From Blastococcus mobilis (lineage in GTDB: Bacteria > Actinomycetota > Actinomycetes > Mycobacteriales > Geodermatophilaceae), in contig NZ_FZNO01000036.1 in NCBI RefSeq assembly GCF_900188025.1, positions 1 through 34,930 on the forward strand: DNA of 34,930 nt, in the 5' to 3' direction. Under the pieces are notes generated by a model, which was given only the letters and a program-made list of their open reading frames with translations, did no database searches and had not been told where the DNA came from. Below, in pieces: positions 32,716 through 34,930 of this stretch. Position numbers and translations under genes: made by a program. The first letter of the stretch is position 1. Each line of letters opens with the position of its first letter.

Positions 32716-34438
32716 AGCCGATGCTGAGGACCCGCGCCTCCCAGGGGCGGAGCAGTTCGGGGTCCTCGTCGGGCAGATTGCCCAGCACCCACCGGCCGTC
32801 CCGGGCGTGCGGCAGCAAGTCGGTCAGCCGGTAGGGCGTCCGGCTCAGGTTGCAGACGACGAGGAGCACCCGGTCGTCGAGCGTGCGGGTGAAGGCGTAG
32901 ACGTCGTCGTGGTCGGGCAGCAGCATCGCGAAGTCGCCCAGCGCGACGACCGGCTCCTCGTGCCGCAGCGCTATCAGCTGCCGGTAGTGGGCGAGGACCG
33001 AGGACGGGTCGTCGCGCTGCGCGGCGGCGTTCCACGCGACGTGGTCGGGGTTGACCGGCAGCCACGGCGTCCCGGTGGTGAACCCGGCGTGCGGCGAGCC
33101 GTCCCACTGCACCGGTGTGCGGGCGTTGTCCCGGCTCATCCGCCGCAGGGCGGTCAGGACGGCGGCCGGATCCTGGCCGGCGACCATCGCCGTCCCGAAG
33201 TGGTTGACCGACTCCACGTCGCGGAAGCCGTCGACCGTCGCGAACGGGTAGTTGGCCATCCCCAGCTCCTGGCCCTGGTAGACGTACGGCGTCCCCCGAT
33301 GCAGGTGCAGCAGCGTGGCCAGGCAGGTGGCGGAATCCCGCCGGAACTCCGGGCTGTCGTCGCCGAACCGGGAGACCGCACGGGGCTGGTCGTGGTTGTC
33401 CCAGTAGAGGGAGTTCCAGCCGACGTCGGCCAGGCCGGCCTGCCACCGCCCGAACGAGGCCTTGAGGCTCCGCATCCGCAGGGGGCGCACGTCCCACTTC
33501 GACGACCCGTGGTCCAGCCCGACGTGCTCGAACTGGAACACCATGTCCACCTCGGCGCGGGCCGGGTCGGTGAACAGCCGGGCCTCCTCCACGGTGACAC
33601 CCGGCATCTCACCGACGGTCAGGAGCGCACCGGGCCGCCCGGCGAACACCTCGCGGTGCATCTCGTTCAGGAACTCGTGGATCCGGGGGCCGCAGATGTA
33701 GGACGCCGAGCCGTCGCCGAGTGCGGTCCCCGGGATGGGCGGGCCGTCGTGGAGGTGCCCGTCGGGCGCCCCGTCCCTGCCACGGAGGTCCTTGGAGATC
33801 ATGTTGATGACGTCCATGCGGAAGCCGTCGACCCCGCGGTCGAGCCACCAGCGCATCATCGCGTACACGGCCTGCCGGACCGCCGGGTTCTCCCAGTTGA
33901 GGTCCGGCTGCTTCCGGTCGAACAGGTGCAGGTAGTACTCGCCGCTGGCCTCGTCGTACTCCCAGGTCGAGCCGGAGAAGAACGACTGCCAGTTGGTCGG
34001 CTCCGCCCCGGGGTCTCCGCCGGCGAGGCCGTCCCGCGGAGGGCGCCACCAGTACCAGTCGCGCTTGGGCGAGGCCGGCGACGACCGTGACTCCACGAAC
34101 CACGGGTGTTCATCGCTGGTGTGGTTGACCACCAGGTCCATGAGCAGCTTCATGCCGCGGGCGTGCAGGGCGGTGATCAGCTCGTCGAGCTGCGCCAGCG
34201 TGCCGAACAGCGGGTCGATGTCCTGGTAGTCGCTGATGTCGTAGCCGTTGTCGGCCTGCGGCGAGGGGTAGACCGGGGAGAGCCAGAGGACGTCGACGCC
34301 CAGGTCGGCCAGGTGGTCCAGTCGTTGCAGGATCCCGCCGAGGTCACCGATGCCGTCGCCGTCGGAGTCCTGGAACGAGCGTGGATAGACCTGGTAGACG
34401 ACGGCGTTGGTCCACCAGGGCGCCTCCTCGGGTGTCAT
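32714..34438 (-). CDS. GH13 alpha-glucosidase (oligo-1,6-glucosidase type)
   Basis: A cytosolic glycoside hydrolase of 574 residues; no signal peptide. After VVYQVYPRSFQDSDGDGIGD come GVDVLWLSPVYPSP and DLVVNHTSDEHPW. Asp209 (GFRMDV) is the nucleophile, Glu277 (VGEMPG) the acid/base and Asp350 (YWDNHDQPR) the stabiliser. The residue after the nucleophile is Val210. In this subfamily valine there is associated with alpha-1,6 preference (isomaltose-type) over alpha-1,4. A short C-terminal beta domain ends with WEARVLSIG. Its ATG overlaps the VOC gene stop (ATGA), so the two form an operon. Confidence 0.92.
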   Translation of the reverse strand: MTPEEAPWWTNAVVYQVYPRSFQDSDGDGIGDLGGILQRLDHLADLGVDVLWLSPVYPSPQADNGYDISDYQDIDPLFGTLAQLDELITALHARGMKLLMDLVVNHTSDEHPWFVESRSSPASPKRDWYWWRPPRDGLAGGDPGAEPTNWQSFFSGSTWEYDEASGEYYLHLFDRKQPDLNWENPAVRQAVYAMMRWWLDRGVDGFRMDVINMISKDLRGRDGAPDGHLHDGPPIPGTALGDGSASYICGPRIHEFLNEMHREVFAGRPGALLTVGEMPGVTVEEARLFTDPARAEVDMVFQFEHVGLDHGSSKWDVRPLRMRSLKASFGRWQAGLADVGWNSLYWDNHDQPRAVSRFGDDSPEFRRDSATCLATLLHLHRGTPYVYQGQELGMANYPFATVDGFRDVESVNHFGTAMVAGQDPAAVLTALRRMSRDNARTPVQWDGSPHAGFTTGTPWLPVNPDHVAWNAAAQRDDPSSVLAHYRQLIALRHEEPVVALGDFAMLLPDHDDVYAFTRTLDDRVLLVVCNLSRTPYRLTDLLPHARDGRWVLGNLPDEDPELLRPWEARVLSIG

Positions 34439-34824
34439 CGGCCCGGGAAGGTGTGGTGGACGGCCTCGACGTTGTTGCCGTCCGGGTCACGGAAGAAGAC
34501 GCCGTAGTAGCCGGGGTGGTACTCCGGCCAGAGCCGCGGCTCGTGCAGGATCGCCGCCCCGGAGTCCCGCGCGGCGGCGAACACCGCGTCCACGGACTCC
34601 CGGGACGGCGCGGTGATCGCGAGATGGACGGGACGGGCGCCGTCGTCGACGAGAGCGCCCAGCCACAGTCGCGGAAAGCTGTCGGGTCCGCACAGCCCGA
34701 CGACCGCACCGCCGGTGCCCTCGTACCGCATCAGCTCGCGAACCCCGCAGGAGGTGAACACGCGCGTGTAGAAGTCCGCCGAGGCGCCGACGTCCGCACA
34801 CTGCAGTGCCAGGTGATCGAGCAT
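34435..34824 (-). CDS. VOC family protein (glyoxalase/dioxygenase fold)
   Basis: A small protein of 129 residues with the two beta-alpha-beta-beta-beta modules of the vicinal oxygen chelate fold. Module one is MLDHLALQCADVGASADFYT; module two starts ARPVHLAITAPSRESVDAVF and ends with GYYGVFFRDPDGNNVEAVHH, the usual metal-site C-terminus. Candidate metal ligands are His4, His near 74 and Glu near 122. The function is unknown. The ATG at 34822-34824 is the start of homology; the frame upstream runs into an inserted IS element. Only 13 bp separate this ATG from the IS end and no good ribosome-binding site remains. Confidence 0.85.
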   Translation of the reverse strand: MLDHLALQCADVGASADFYTRVFTSCGVRELMRYEGTGGAVVGLCGPDSFPRLWLGALVDDGARPVHLAITAPSRESVDAVFAAARDSGAAILHEPRLWPEYHPGYYGVFFRDPDGNNVEAVHHTFPGR

Positions 34825-34837
34825 GTCCGGGACGCTA

Positions 34838-34930
34838 GGGCGTGTCTCACCGATCTTGACCGGCGGGTTCGGTAGGCCTGGTGTGTGCGCGATCGTCACG
34901 ATCTGACTGATGTGGAGTGGGCCCGGCTGG
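34838..34930 (+). mobile_element. Left end of an IS5-family insertion sequence (continues beyond the window)
   Basis: The probable terminal repeat starts GGGCGTGTCTCACCGATC right after CTA, so the insertion site reads CTAG, a usual IS5-group target. A transposase frame opens 47 bp in. The right end and the target duplication lie outside the window. The insertion is immediately upstream of the VOC-GH13 operon. Confidence 0.65.
34885..34930 (+). CDS. IS5-family transposase, N-terminal fragment cut by the window edge
   Basis: From the GTG at 34885 the codons read VRDRHDLTDVEWARL and run off the window. 'DLTDVEWARL' is the characteristic N-terminus of IS5-type transposases (D-L-T-D-x-x-W). Only 15 codons are visible, so completeness and subgroup cannot be judged. 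Confidence 0.7.
   Translation, partial: MRDRHDLTDVEWARL

Noticed and set aside
32640-34438. A functional link between the GH13 enzyme and the broken sugar transporter at 16240
   Set aside because: They are about 16 kb apart with unrelated genes between; nothing in the sequence ties them together.

Overview
The window is very GC-rich, gene-dense DNA with many GTG starts, GTGA/ATGA start-stop overlaps, DtxR/IdeR-type iron boxes, a SAM-IV riboswitch and a relative of a mycothiol-dependent reductase. Together these point to an actinobacterial chromosome. The family Geodermatophilaceae (Blastococcus, Modestobacter, Geodermatophilus) is my best guess, but it is an inference from style, not a measurement. 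Most genes are core metabolism and transport. No CRISPR array, prophage, rRNA or tRNA was seen. One insertion sequence begins at the right edge.

Layout. 1-6035: APC permease, YdeI-family protein (opposite strand), histidine phosphatase overlapping a NAD(P)HX dehydratase, NADP-type glutamate dehydrogenase, gamma-carbonic-anhydrase-like protein. 6082-9932 (minus): promoter, SAM-IV riboswitch, metY, metX and a cysteine-desulfurase-like gene, a methionine/sulfur operon. 9919-10105: a decayed DUF167 gene carrying a 32-bp perfect palindrome, with a parS-like 16-mer at its edge. 10185-13848: Zn alcohol dehydrogenase; then on the minus strand an acyl-CoA thioesterase-like gene, a MscS channel, a Thr/Pro-rich single-pass protein, and a small membrane protein. 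14123-17640: BCCT osmolyte transporter, a strong terminator, and a sugar-type ABC binding protein whose two permease genes have collapsed into a roughly 300-bp remnant. 17823-22922: EamA exporter and a four-gene siderophore-iron ABC importer (two permeases, ATPase, binding protein) with two iron boxes. 23027-24712 (minus): DUF2237, DsbA/nitroreductase-like and glutathione peroxidase genes. 24777-28192: acetoacetyl-CoA synthetase and an acyl-CoA dehydrogenase. 28382-29622: an MFS exporter split by an apparent one-base frameshift. 29869-32683: an OlsB-like and an OlsA-like acyltransferase, each overlapping the next gene by four bases, followed by a GT4 glycosyltransferase. 32714-34824 (minus): a GH13 alpha-glucosidase and a VOC protein, with an IS5-type element beginning 13 bp upstream of the VOC start codon.

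How the parts work together. The metY-metX pair makes homocysteine from homoserine and is probably switched off by S-adenosylmethionine. The iron importer should be derepressed when Fe2+-DtxR/IdeR leaves its boxes. The OlsB/OlsA/GT4 operon most simply makes a glycosylated ornithine-type lipid. It is the best candidate for an under-described system here. Other points worth a second look are the collapsed malF/malG genes, the SAM-IV pseudoknot, the parS-like site on the metY promoter, the frameshifted exporter, and several palindromic intergenic elements.
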